From Takakia lepidozioides (lineage: Eukaryota; Streptophyta; Takakiopsida; Takakiales; Takakiaceae): a DNA stretch of 64,000 nt. A model generated the notes under the pieces. It worked only from the letters and a program-made list of their open reading frames with translations. It was not told where the DNA came from and made no database searches. The position numbers and the translations under genes were made by a program. This document shows positions 37,083-47,474 of this stretch, piece by piece; the first letter of the stretch is position 1, and each line of letters starts with the position of its first letter. The stretch is from contig CM060733.1 of assembly GCA_030704615.1 (NCBI GenBank), positions 18,972,001 through 19,036,000 of the forward strand, given 5' to 3'.

Positions 37083-37250
37083 TGATAATAATATATGACG
37101 CCTCCCAAAGGAAGCGTAAATTATGGTGTCTCTTGACCCTGAAGGGCAGAAGGCAGGTGGACCACGTGAAGTTGAACCCACAATCAAGACCTTTGCAGCA
37201 AAGCAAAGAGTTTGTAATGTTCTCATCACCAACTTCAACTTCAGCCCAAA
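37083..37250 (-). mobile_element. tRNA-derived SINE, family 2, copy 2
   Basis: Shares the 3' end ATAATAATATATGACGCCTCC (plus strand) and the GTAAATTAT block with the copy at 30800-30954. A B-box-like GTGGGTTCAAC is present on the minus strand. The A-box region is poorly conserved and the 5' boundary is approximate. Confidence 0.65.
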
Positions 37251-37540
37251 TTCCTTGCTTTGGTTTTATTTGTACAGTGTAGAGTGTAGAGTGTAGAGTA
37301 GAGGGTTGGGTGAATCTGGTCCAGCAGCCGGCCACAGCAGCCCAGCTCATTGGCCAGTTTGTCTTCTAGTTGCTCACAGTCCCTGGGTTGCGTGAGCGTA
37401 CATTCTGTCTGGTCCAGGACTGTGGGAAGGAAGCCTGAGACGTGGGCTTGTGGTCCCAGCAAAACAAAGAAAGCGGGAAAGGGGGTGAAGCGTGCTGCGA
37501 ACGAGTAATCTACTCTACCCGGCTTCTGCGTGGGAGGACT

Positions 37541-37758
37541 TCATGATTCCCAGTTTGAGAGTAGTGTGAGAGAAAGAAGAAAGAATTGGTTACGTTTGGA
37601 GAGGAAGAAGGAGTTTTTTATGATTCCCGGTTTCAGACTGTTGTGAGAGAAACAAGAAAGAATTGATTACGTTCGGAGAGGAAGAAGGAGTTTCCCGGTT
37701 TCTGACTGTTGTGAGAGAAACAAGAAAGAATTGATTACGTTTGGAGAGGAAGAGGGAG
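37541..37758 (+). repeat. Triplicated ~70-bp unit in the 5' leader of OPT copy 2
   Basis: Three consecutive units (about 37541-37619, 37620-37690 and 37691-37758) each contain TTCCC(A/G)GTTT, GTGAGAGAAA(G/C)AAGAAAGAA, GATTACGTTTGGAGAGGAAG and GGAG. OPT copy 1 has a single unit at 24389-24452. The expansion is specific to copy 2 and lies just before its start codon. Confidence 0.88.
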
Positions 37759-37778
37759 TTTTTTCAGGTGGGCGAACA

Positions 37779-40700
37779 ATGTCTGAGAAGGCATGGGGAA
37801 GTAGCAGCAACAGCGCCTTTTCTGAAACCGAGATCTCTAATTCTGGGCCGTATCACCCATTGCCCACTTCTGGTGAGCAATGTGTGCGACAGAGGTTTGT
37901 CTGTTTTCTGTGTACTTGTGCGGGAAGTCTTCTATCCTTGGCAGGAATTCCATGCGGATGTCTGATGCTGCTGCCGTGTATCCTACAATCTGACAGTGTT
38001 GCTAGTCTGTCTTAGCTTGAAGGGCGAGGCTTTGAAGAACAGTTGTATGCTTTGGAATTGGCAGAGGAAGTGGGTCCGTTCAAAGCGAGAGAGGATGAAG
38101 AGGAAAAAGACGAAGACTCCCCTGAAGATCAATCCCCGGTTGAAGAAGTGGCCCTTACAGTTCCTACTACGGATGATCGCAGCCTGCCCCTCTGGACATT
38201 CAGGATGTGGACACTGGGTATCGCATCCTGCGCCCTTCTCTCATTTCTCAACATGTTCTTCTCGTATCGCACGGAGCCGCTGGTGATCTCAGCTGTCTCG
38301 GCGCAGGTGGCGGTCCTGCCAATAGGACATATTCTGGCAAAGGTGTTGCCCAGTAATTTGGTGCGGGTGCCTTGGACGGGCTTTGAATTTTCAATGAATC
38401 CAGGACCTTTCAACATGAAGGAGCACGTACTCATCACTATCTTTGCCAATGCGGGCACTAGTTTTGGGTCTGGGAACTCGTATGGGATCTACGTGGTCAA
38501 TATAATCAAGGCCTTCTACAAAAAGGAGATAGCCTTCGCTGCGTGCCTCTTCCTTATCATCACATCGCAGGTGAGAGCACTTTTGCGTCTCTTACCAAGT
38601 TTCATATCTGTCTGGGTCTAGTGCCAGGGATGAGAGGTTGGAAACAGAGAGATAGAAAGATAACAAGAAAGTAGACACCACCACGAAGGCAACGTAGTGA
38701 ATCGCGGCACGCGCGCGCAGGGCCGCCTGGAGATAAGATGACGAGAAACTACGGTAGAAATAAATTTATAGTGACTCAGGGCCCCAGAGCTGCTGCTAAA
38801 GCCTTGCTAAGCGCCGAACCCTGCAGCAACTAACTGATATTTCAGAAAGCTTACAAAGTTGATTCTAGCATTGATCAAAGCTTGTGGATATTGTGAAATT
38901 GGTGGGAAATGCTTTAGAATCCGTAGTTGAGCTACAATTGTTGATAAGCTGAGATGAAAACTTGAATATGCACATCTCCCCATGCTGGCAATATCTTGAA
39001 GCAATATAAAATTCGAAACAATCAAGTGTGGGCTATGATTACAGGTGCTGGGATATGGGTGGGCAGGACTGCTACGCAAGTATCTGGTGGAACCAGCACA
39101 CATGTGGTGGCCTTCCAATCTAGTCCAAGTATCAGTCTTTCGGTAATGCTTTGTGTTCCTGACAATAGTTGACTTCAAAGTTTATGACTACTCAGGTTTG
39201 TGTCAAACTCTAGTAGTATCAAGCCTTTGTGTAACAGTCCCTAACAGATCAACTGAGTTACACCATCAGGAGAGAGACAGCTCTAGTCAAACATCGCGAG
39301 TGATGGTGATAAAACAACCATAGGTTGTAGAGTTTTGCATATGTTAATCCCTGTTTAGAGTGAAAGCTGAATGACATCCCTCAGTCTCAGTGTAATATAA
39401 GGAGTAGGAGTTTTAACAAATAAATAATTCGAAGAGAGGTCAAAAGTTGTGCTGGAATGGGGTTTGACAGGACTCTACATGAAAAGGAGGAGAGCAGGGG
39501 CCGTCTATCTCGCAGTCAGTTTTTTCTCATAGCTATGACTGTGAGCTTTGCGTACTATGTGTTGCCAGGTTACCTCTTCCCAATGGTAACATACCTCTCA
39601 TGGGTGTGCTGGGTGTGGCCACACTCTGTCACTGCTCAACAGATTGGATCAGGCCTACATGGCCTGGGGGTGGGTGCTGTCAGCCTTGACTGGTCTGGTG
39701 TAGCAGCATACTTGAGAAGTCCACTGGTGACCCCCTGGTTCTCCATTGTAAATTTGGCAGTTGGGACTGTGATTTTTCTCTATGTCTTTGTACCAGCGGC
39801 TTACTGGATGGATGCCTACGATGCCAAGAAATTTCCTATCTACTCTAGCAAGCTCTTCACTGGTGATGGTCAGGAGTACAACATCACTCGAATCGTTGAC
39901 CAGAATTTCAAGCTGGATGTAGATGCATATGAAAGCTACAGCAAACTGCACATCAGTACCCTCTTTGCGCTCTCCTATGGCTTCGGATTTGCCCGAATCG
40001 CAGCCACGGTCTCCCATGTGGTGCTGTTTCATGGAAAGTGCGTGTTTATTTCTACCCCCACAGCCCACCTTTACAGTTGGTCTTTGTCTTTCTTTTTTAC
40101 ACCTTTTAGCTTCCCTACTCCTCAGGGTGATGGTTTGTGTCCTTTGGGAAGGGCTTCACAGTTCCATGATATTCATTCTGGGCAGGCAGCACCACATCTA
40201 GAAACGAAAGAGAACGTCCTTGAACATGCTTGTCTGCTACACTGAAGGAAAGTGGATCTTTTCTCCTGTGAAGGAATTCTCTTGACTTCGTTATGATTAT
40301 GGTTATTGCCTGATTATGGCTTGAGTGCAGAGAGATTTGGCATCGGAGTAGGGCAGCACTAAATGTGGACCACCCTGATGTTCATACTCGTTTGATGAGA
40401 TTCTATCCAGATGTTCCAGATCATTGGTTCTTGCTGCTACTGGGGGGTAGTGTGCTTCTGACTACAGCAGCATGTCTGCGGTTCCAGGAGCAGTTCCAAC
40501 TGCCCTGGTGGGGAGTGCTGCTCGCCTGTGCACTCTCCTCTACCTTGACCCTGCCTCTGGGTGTACTGACTGCCACTACCAATCTGGTAACTCTCTCCCC
40601 TTACCTTTCTTTTGTATGCACTGCTCTTGGAATTCCTGCTTCTCAGTCCTGTTGTAAGCATACCCTTTGCTTCTGTAAACACTGCTTATGAGTCGCAATT

Positions 40701-42297
40701 TATGCAGCCTCTTCAATTAGTTGAATTTGTGACCAATCATTGGTTGAATTGCTGCAACGTCAGGTCAAAAATAGGCCGTTGACTATAACTTATGCTTGTA
40801 GAAGGCCAAAGGGAAGGGCAACACTCCCCAAAGTGGAGTCTATTGATTAAGTTCCCATGGACTGGTAGAGGTTGCAGGGAGACCATTAACTAGGAGTTTG
40901 GATTGGGGTGATTATATTTAAGTGCTTGGACTGTGTTTCAGCATTTACAATGTTCTCAAAACAGGTGTGCCGCAATAAGGTTTCCCTTCCACAACTGCTC
41001 AACTTATCCTTTTTCTCTAGACTTTCTTAGTAATAGACTGGCTTCTTTGTAGTCATGGACTGTGTATGCTTCATGATGTTTTTTCAATACTCTATTGTAA
41101 GTGCTGTTGCATTTTCATAAGAAATGCATTGGCTTGGGTTGGTGGGGATCAGACACCAGGGTTGAATATAATTTCAGAATACATTATGGGTCTCCTATTA
41201 CCAGGCCAACCTATAGCAAATGTGTTGTTCAAGACATATGGCTTCAACAGCACTCAACAAGCCATCGCCTTTCTGTCTGACTTCAAGTTGGGACATTACA
41301 TGAAGATTCCACCTCGCTCGATGTTCATTGTGCAGGTGCAAGATCATCCATTCTCCTCCCCTTGGAAGTAATCATAATTTGATCTTTGATGGACTCATAT
41401 CAGAACAGTCTGGGCCACTTCACGGCACCCCCTCCCAAATAGGAGACATGCCTTCTTGCACATTGAAAATCCAAACTGCATGCCTTTGCACATTAATGTC
41501 AAGTTTTGATATTAGTTGGCGGACTCTTGGTATACTGAAGTTGCATGATTTGTCTTGCGTAAGGGAGGGATCAACTGCCTTTTAGTGGGCAACTTCTGGT
41601 GTCCGCAAGATCTTCTATTGTCTTGTGTGGTGTTGGAACTTTCCAATGACTTCTGATCAAGGACACCTGCGTTTGCATGCAGCTAGTGGGCGCAGTTGTT
41701 AATGGCACCTTGAACTTGGTTGTCGCATGGTGGATGCTGTCGTCCATTCCCAACATTTGTGACCTCAACATGCTCCCAGCAGACAGTCCTTGGACTTGCC
41801 CCAGTGATCGAGTGTTTTTTGATGCCTCGGTTATCTGGGGCCTCATTGGTCCAGGAAGAATATTTGGGTCGATGGGACTCTACAGAAACTTGAACTGGTT
41901 TTTCTTAGGAGGTGCTCTGTTGCCGATTCCTGTGTGGGCTCTAAGCAGGGTTTACCCCGAAGCAAGGTGGATTGCTCTCATCAACGTCCCTGTCCTCCTG
42001 ACTGGCGGTGGAGAAATGCCTCCTGCTGCTGCCGTCAATATTACATCATGGGTGATCGTTGGGGCGATCTTCAACTACTACATTTTTCGGCATCACAAAG
42101 CATGGTGGAAGAGGTACAACTACGTGTTGTCCGCAGCCATGGATGCAGGCACTGCATTCATGGCAGTGTTGCTCTACTTGTGTCTTGGTCTATCAAACAA
42201 GAGTATCGATTGGTGGGGCACCCAGGTGGACCATTGCCCTCTTGCCACCTGCCCTACAGCTCCTGGGATCATAGTCAAAGGCTGTCCAGTGTGTTGA
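37779..42297 (+). CDS. Oligopeptide transporter (OPT family), copy 2 (tandem paralogue)
   Basis: Seven exons: 37779-37872, 38023-38570, 39045-39142, 39471-40037, 40331-40586, 41153-41335 and 41683-42297. They give 786 residues without interruption. Exons 3-7 have exactly the same lengths as in copy 1. Exon 1 lacks three codons and exon 2 lacks one. [13 protein letters not shown] and KIPPRSMF are intact, as are the C-terminal [19 protein letters not shown] blocks. Differences from copy 1 are mostly silent or conservative (for example SYGISVV to SYGIYVV, and YGYNSTQ to YGFNSTQ), which suggests a duplication kept under selection. Introns also align, with small indels. Expected to be a proton-coupled plasma-membrane carrier of peptides or metal chelates; the substrate is unknown. 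The tripled 5' leader unit and the P2 insertion in the 3' flank are specific to this copy. Confidence 0.93.
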
Positions 42298-42553
42298 GTT
42301 CATTAATCTGCAAATTATTTGATCAACAATACCTTCACTGCTACACACTCACTTACTGCATTGGATTAGACACTGTCAGATCCTCCTGTACATAGCCCAT
42401 TCTTTGAGAACTATAAGGCCTCCCTATTCTGTCTGGTGGTGCACAGAGGCATGGCTCACTGTAGTGTAGGTGGTTAGGATATTTTAAGCTAAATTGTCGG
42501 TAAGGGAACTATTTGGATGAAATCCACACCATAAGGGAAAATGATGCGGTTAA

Positions 42554-43751
42554 CCCTTAAGTGTCAAACTGACCCGATTTGGGTTGGTTAGGTTTCTTTA
42601 ACCAGCCATAACTTCCTGTGGTTAAGGCTGATTGGCCTTTTTTTTTGGCTCAATTGACGGATAATCGGGTCCCCCTTCATATGGCATTGGTCAATTGGTC
42701 TATGCTTGCAGGGGTAGGGATCTCGATCAATTGGAAGGGGGCAACTCAGCTTTTGAGGCCTTTTTGGCACCCCTAACCTGCCCAAGTTGCCGACATGGCA
42801 ACTGCGGTCAGGTTAGGGTGAATGAATGATAGCCCATACAGGGATGGGCGGCACGCTTCCCCCAAACCATTGATTGCCCGTTGGATATGGCGCAGGTCTG
42901 GGTATTCCCAGGCCTGCATCCTAACCTGAGATGGCTGCTCCAGCCAACACGATTGGCTCATAGCAGGGCGGACTGGAGGGAGTGCAACCGCGATGGCGGC
43001 AGAGCTCGCAGCTCGAGAAAATCTCGGGTGGGCCAAACCCAGGCAGGGGGGTTGATAGGGTTGGGGTGGAGTGGCCCCCCATGAAAGCAGGGCTGGGTAG
43101 CCAGAGGAGCTCCCAAACCGCGTGCCCTTCTGGGCTACCTAGGCCTGCAGGCTACACCAAAGGTGTGCCATTTGAAGTCTTGGGCAGGGAACCTAAGGAT
43201 GCGGTGCATTGGCTGATTGGCCTCAAAGTTTTTCGGGGACCTCATATGGAAGCCCATGACATTTCAACCGCAGGGATTAGGGGTTGACCCGCTGAATTTT
43301 TTTGTATAATTTTAGGAAGAGAGATTTTGGCCTGCCCAAAGAAAATGGCATATTTTGACCCCCCAATTTGTCACTACAAAGGAGCCCACTTGAGAACATT
43401 TCAGAAAAAACTGAAATTTTATGAGAATGTGTGTTATCAGGTATGGAACAACATTCTTGAGACTCTCAAACAGAAAAAATAAAAAGTACCCAAATACGAG
43501 AAAAAACTGCTTTTTTTGGCACCTAGTTCTTAGTGGAGATTTTTTTTTGTCCCCACTCTACACTTTATAATCTTCTGATCTGGCAGTTGGATTTTGGTGA
43601 AACTTTTTGTGGTAGGAGGTGGGGTAGGTGGGGAAGTAATTCCAACGGTCAGTTTTACAGGGACACAGAGATTCTCTAGATAATTTTTTTTTTGGGGGCC
43701 AGGGTCATGTTTTTCCACGAGAGGGTGAAAATGAGTTTTGACACTTAAGGG
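42554..43751. mobile_element. TTAA-flanked, piggyBac-like non-autonomous element P2
   Basis: A 1198-bp element flanked by TTAA (42550-42553 and 43752-43755). Terminal inverted repeats are CCCTTAAGTGTCAAA and TTTGACACTTAAGGG, 15 bp perfect. The paralogous position downstream of OPT copy 1 (near 29525, GTCAATGTACTT) lacks the insertion, so the element arrived after the duplication. The interior has no transposase frame. It is GC-rich in the middle (42.9-43.2 kb), with T-rich stretches toward the right. Confidence 0.87.
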
Positions 43752-44009
43752 TTAAAGTACTTCAAAAGATTGATGCAAGTACAGCACTTGCACTGGCGAC
43801 TAAGAGAGTATCTGAAGTAGTACCCTTTCATATGTATCTGACGGCAGTGCACATAGTTCCATCTTAATCCATAATTCAAGCATACAAGATCACTGCAGTC
43901 AAGCAGGTATATCACAGTTTTCGACTTCAGAATACGATACTTGATAATCTTGCGACCAGGTCTGTTTGGTGCCTCGATCGCCACCACCACAGCTTGTATG
44001 GCGGAATAA

Positions 44010-45287
44010 TTAGACATGATGATGTACAGATGCAGACTTGGCCTTCAACTTCTGTAATGAAAACTGGTGACGAGTATCACCGATAAAATTGCGTAAAGCT
44101 CCAAGGGCAACTTCGTAACCTCGGATGACATTGTTGAAAGTGTGGTGAAGTACCCTTGCGACCCAGACCTTGAAGAGAATTTCTTCCCAGTCAACATCAC
44201 CTTTCTCAAAATGATCAAGAAACTTGAGGAAAGCATTAATCCACGCATCCTCATCAGCAAAACTCCAGCATGGCCATTCGGACGCGTTCAACAAACCCTT
44301 AACAAGGGCAGAGTCAAAGTGCTGCAGGAGTAGTTCCTGCTGCCGTGCTGTCCAGTTGGTTTTCAGCAGCGTCAGCGTCTTCTCTATATCATAACCGATC
44401 TTCTGCTTGATGAGATCCGGGACGGGCTTGTAGGCAGACTCTATGTAGCGGCAACCATCTGCACTGGTAATGGTCTCATTTCGCAGGGACTGGAGGGCGC
44501 TGAAACACTCGACGAGCATAGATCTAAGATCGAGAAGTCCGCCATACAATGCATGCACCTTACCTTCGGGTATGTAGACCTCAGCAAGGCGTAAGCCGGC
44601 CTGAGCACAAACAAAAGTGTACAGGGTATCTATACCCCAATCACTTTGCAAGCGAACGCGTTGATCTCCATACAATACTTCAGCTGCTCTCCTCGTTAGG
44701 AGTAGTTCTCCGCCAAGGGGTTGCTCAATGGAAGGAAGAACTGTGTGCGGCCACATGATAGCGAAGCCTACCTTGGTGACCAGCCATGTAATCATGGCAT
44801 CAGTGCTAGACCTGGGGAAGTAGTGACGGACGACATCATACTCCAAGTCCGCCAGGTTTTCCGCCTTACTAATCCACTCTCCCGAGAACGACACAATGTC
44901 GGAGTCGTAAAAGTGCAGGCGATGATACTCTGGGAATTCCAAGAAAAAAGCAAGCCCGGTATTCATACCATCTCCTTTTCCCTCTCGCAACGATACTCCT
45001 ATGCGATCCTGAAGGACCAAGAGAAGTTTTTTCCCCGTTTTCCTCTCGATACTGGCCTTTGACTCTTCGATGGCGTGCCAAGTTTCACCTTGACTATAAC
45101 CAACACAAAGCACCGCTGCAACACGAGGATGCGACGCAGCGCACTCTACATTCCGTAACACAATGGTAACATCTTCTTCTTTGAAAGGAAAGCACACTAA
45201 AGACATACTCCGCTTCTCCCCTTTACGCAAGGCTCTTTCTATCTCTACACCTGTCCATGATGGCTTCACGAAGTCAGTGAAAATCAT
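44010..45287 (-). CDS. mgs: Mannosylglycerate synthase (GT78 family)
   Basis: A single intronless frame of 425 residues from the first in-frame ATG (45287). A second ATG at 45206 gives 398 residues starting MSLVCFPFKEED, which matches the start and length of the bacterial (Rhodothermus) enzyme, so the true start could be either. MGS transfers mannose from GDP-mannose to D-glycerate in one step, making the compatible solute mannosylglycerate. Visible family features, numbered from MSLV: EGKGDGMNT (about 74-82), the metal- and nucleotide-binding FYDSDIVSF (Asp101 and Asp103), VRHYFPRSSTDAMITWLVTK, IEQPLGGELLLTR, SDWGIDTLYTFV, YIPEGKVHALYGGLLDLRSM and a C-terminal DVDWEEILFKVWVARVL. No frameshift or missing motif is seen. 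It is not bacterial contamination: its stop codon is about 200 bases from sequence shared with the OPT 3' flank. Among plants I know this enzyme from Selaginella. Regulation is not evident. Confidence 0.93.
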   Translation of the reverse strand: MIFTDFVKPSWTGVEIERALRKGEKRSMSLVCFPFKEEDVTIVLRNVECAASHPRVAAVLCVGYSQGETWHAIEESKASIERKTGKKLLLVLQDRIGVSLREGKGDGMNTGLAFFLEFPEYHRLHFYDSDIVSFSGEWISKAENLADLEYDVVRHYFPRSSTDAMITWLVTKVGFAIMWPHTVLPSIEQPLGGELLLTRRAAEVLYGDQRVRLQSDWGIDTLYTFVCAQAGLRLAEVYIPEGKVHALYGGLLDLRSMLVECFSALQSLRNETITSADGCRYIESAYKPVPDLIKQKIGYDIEKTLTLLKTNWTARQQELLLQHFDSALVKGLLNASEWPCWSFADEDAWINAFLKFLDHFEKGDVDWEEILFKVWVARVLHHTFNNVIRGYEVALGALRNFIGDTRHQFSLQKLKAKSASVHHHV

Positions 45288-46600
45288 AGTCAGCCTCACC
45301 AATAAAATCGGTGACAACAAAAGTGGCCTCACCAACAAGCTGGAAATTAAAAGTTATCCAACTGGGGACATATCCTGAACAAGTTCAAACAAGTTCAGAT
45401 ACTGTCTGAAAGTTAAGTTCTCAAGCTGTACATTCGCTCACAAGAGTCGTCCGCCAGGAAACTTGCACACATAAGCTAGCTCTCCACTAGGAATTGTAGC
45501 TACATTCAACCACAAGAGCTCAAACCAAGACTGTCTCCAATCTCGGATGCTCCTTCATACTTCATCAAGATAAAGAAGAAAAGCCCTGGCGACTTTCTGT
45601 TCCTGGTCTCTCATTCCTCCTCATCACAAGGGCAGGGGAAGTACGTATGGGAGAAGAAATCCAACATCTAAACGGACTGGTCTGGGTTGCCTCGTTTCAC
45701 TCTAAGAGCACCATATCTAAAATCAACAAGTCCAGATACCTCGTACGGCTCGTACGTACCACTCGCTGGTATATTAACAATGTCAAGCAACAGAATAGTA
45801 TGGAGCTGATTCTGCATCGGCAAATTGTACTTCAAATGGTTTGTAAAGTTTGCAGGAGAGTATATGAACGATCCAAACCTCCCGTGTCACGAGTTTTGTA
45901 TGCTTGCCAAAAATCTACACAAAAAGAAATAAGTCTAATATCAGCCCCCACTTTCCCTAAACAGCACGTCCGGCTAGGCCTCCTCAATGTGCCAGACAAA
46001 GGTATATCTATCTATCTGGTATTGTGCCGCACATTTCACCACATTGCAGAAGTCGAAGTTTTATATTTGCTCGCAGAATACAGAGCACACAGCAGGGCGG
46101 CATGGACTTCCAGCAGTATTGGCAACCGATTTCTGCATGCTTAACCAAGAATTCCTCTGTCACTACTAGTAGGAAATTTGGTCCACCCTTTAGCAAGTTC
46201 CATGTTATCGGATGTTCTCTTCCTGATCTTCAGTATATAATATCCATCATACATCAGCAAGTTTTCAGCTTCCTGAAAACTCGAGACTGCAGAAGTCCCC
46301 TCTCTAATATTAGCTTTTCGAAGACCCACACTGTGAGATCATGCTTCGTACTCACTAAATTTGTCGTTCGCGAGTCGCTGGATCTTCACAATGAACCCTA
46401 CTTTGCCCACATACTTTGCCCACATTCCATTGCGCCCATCACCTAAATTTTCCCTTCCAAGTTCGAACAGAACATTCCATTCCATTCCCAATTTGAACAT
46501 GACCGTTTATAACTCGCAGGAGATGCTCCGACCGTTTATAACTCATGACGTGTGCATGACCAATGCGACCCCACATGACACTTTGGAAATATCGAGAACA
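45288..46600. other. 5' flank of mgs and intergenic, no gene recognised
   Basis: An in-frame stop at 45354-45356 limits any N-terminal extension of MGS. Short frames on the plus strand (45647-46144 and 46024-46446) show no family motif. The sequence leads into the T-tract/GCGACC repeat region. Confidence 0.35.
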
Positions 46601-46639
46601 GTTAATTTTTTTTTTACTTTCGTTCCCCTTCGTGTATGC

Positions 46640-47160
46640 TTTATGGCCCCAAGGGGGGTGGTCGCAGAATTTTCTATTTTAAAATAGCTGCGACCAGCGG
46701 CACGGGTGGTCGGACCATTTTTCTTTTTGTTAAATAGGAATAGGTGCGAATAATATGTAGAGCAGTTTCATTCGAGCCTTGATTCTAGAGTGGTCCAGGA
46801 ATTATAGTGGGGCGGTAGGAAGGCCCCGTGTATTAAGGAATGAGATGAGGGGGTCCAAAAAAAGAATGGAGGAATTGGCTAAATTTAGAATAGGGAGTCC
46901 TGCAGGTTGACATGTGTTCAGGGCCTTCTAGAAGGCTCCCAGGGTCGGCGGGCTTCTAGAAGGGTCCCACCGCCCTGAGAGGCTATATAAGGGAAGCCCC
47001 CCTTATTACGTACTAACTTACTACCTATTAAATCAGTAAATAGGTGCGACTACCAGCAGGAGGGTGGTCGCAACATTTTTCTTTTATTTTAACAGTTGCG
47101 TCGACCGCTACTGGTGGTCGCACAATTGTTTTTTTTTAAATAGGTGCGACCACCATGAGG
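46640..47160. repeat. GCGACCACC hairpin plus T-tract repeats, locus 1 (degenerate)
   Basis: Hairpin-like units occur at about 46650-46725 and 47040-47160. Each has a TGCGACC-type arm, a short spacer, a GGTCGCA-type arm and then T-rich DNA. The best unit is 47043-47071 (TGCGACTACC, spacer, GGTGGTCGCA). The units are interrupted by ~300 bp containing a TATA box and paired TTCTAGAA palindromes. Confidence 0.7.
46924..46990 (+). promoter_or_regulatory. Possible heat-shock-type promoter: two TTCTAGAA sites and a TATA box
   Basis: CCTTCTAGAAGG (46924-46935) and CTTCTAGAAG (46953-46962) each fit the inverted nTTCnnGAAn half of a heat-shock element. TATATAA follows at 46984-46990, 22 bases later. 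No convincing coding region lies downstream on the plus strand, so this could be a promoter of a non-coding or repeat-derived transcript, or chance. Confidence 0.35.
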
Positions 47161-47474
47161 TTGGTCCCCTTGCACCTGTATGTATGTTTGGAGAGGCAGA
47201 TGAAAAGCACATGTATCGACTCCCCATGGATTTGTGAAGGGAAAGATGAATGTTGGGAGCTGCACCTGGCCTTTGTGGCTTTCGAAACCATAATAGGAAA
47301 CAACAATGTAAAGGTAATGACGAAACACAAACACACGCACAACCACCAAACCCTTTCTTGGGTACACATATTCCACCATTTTTTATTTCCGTACACGTAT
47401 GTATGTACCCAAACTGAAACATGGATATCCATGGAAACATACTACATATCATGTGACAGAAGTTATAGTTGTAC

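Noticed and set aside
44010-45287. MGS as bacterial contamination
   Set aside because: It lies ~200 bp from sequence shared with the plant OPT 3' flank and next to plant repeats, in one continuous sequence.
44010-45338. MGS start at 45338 (442 residues)
   Set aside because: That position is TTG, not ATG. The first in-frame ATG is 45287, and the family-typical start is 45206.
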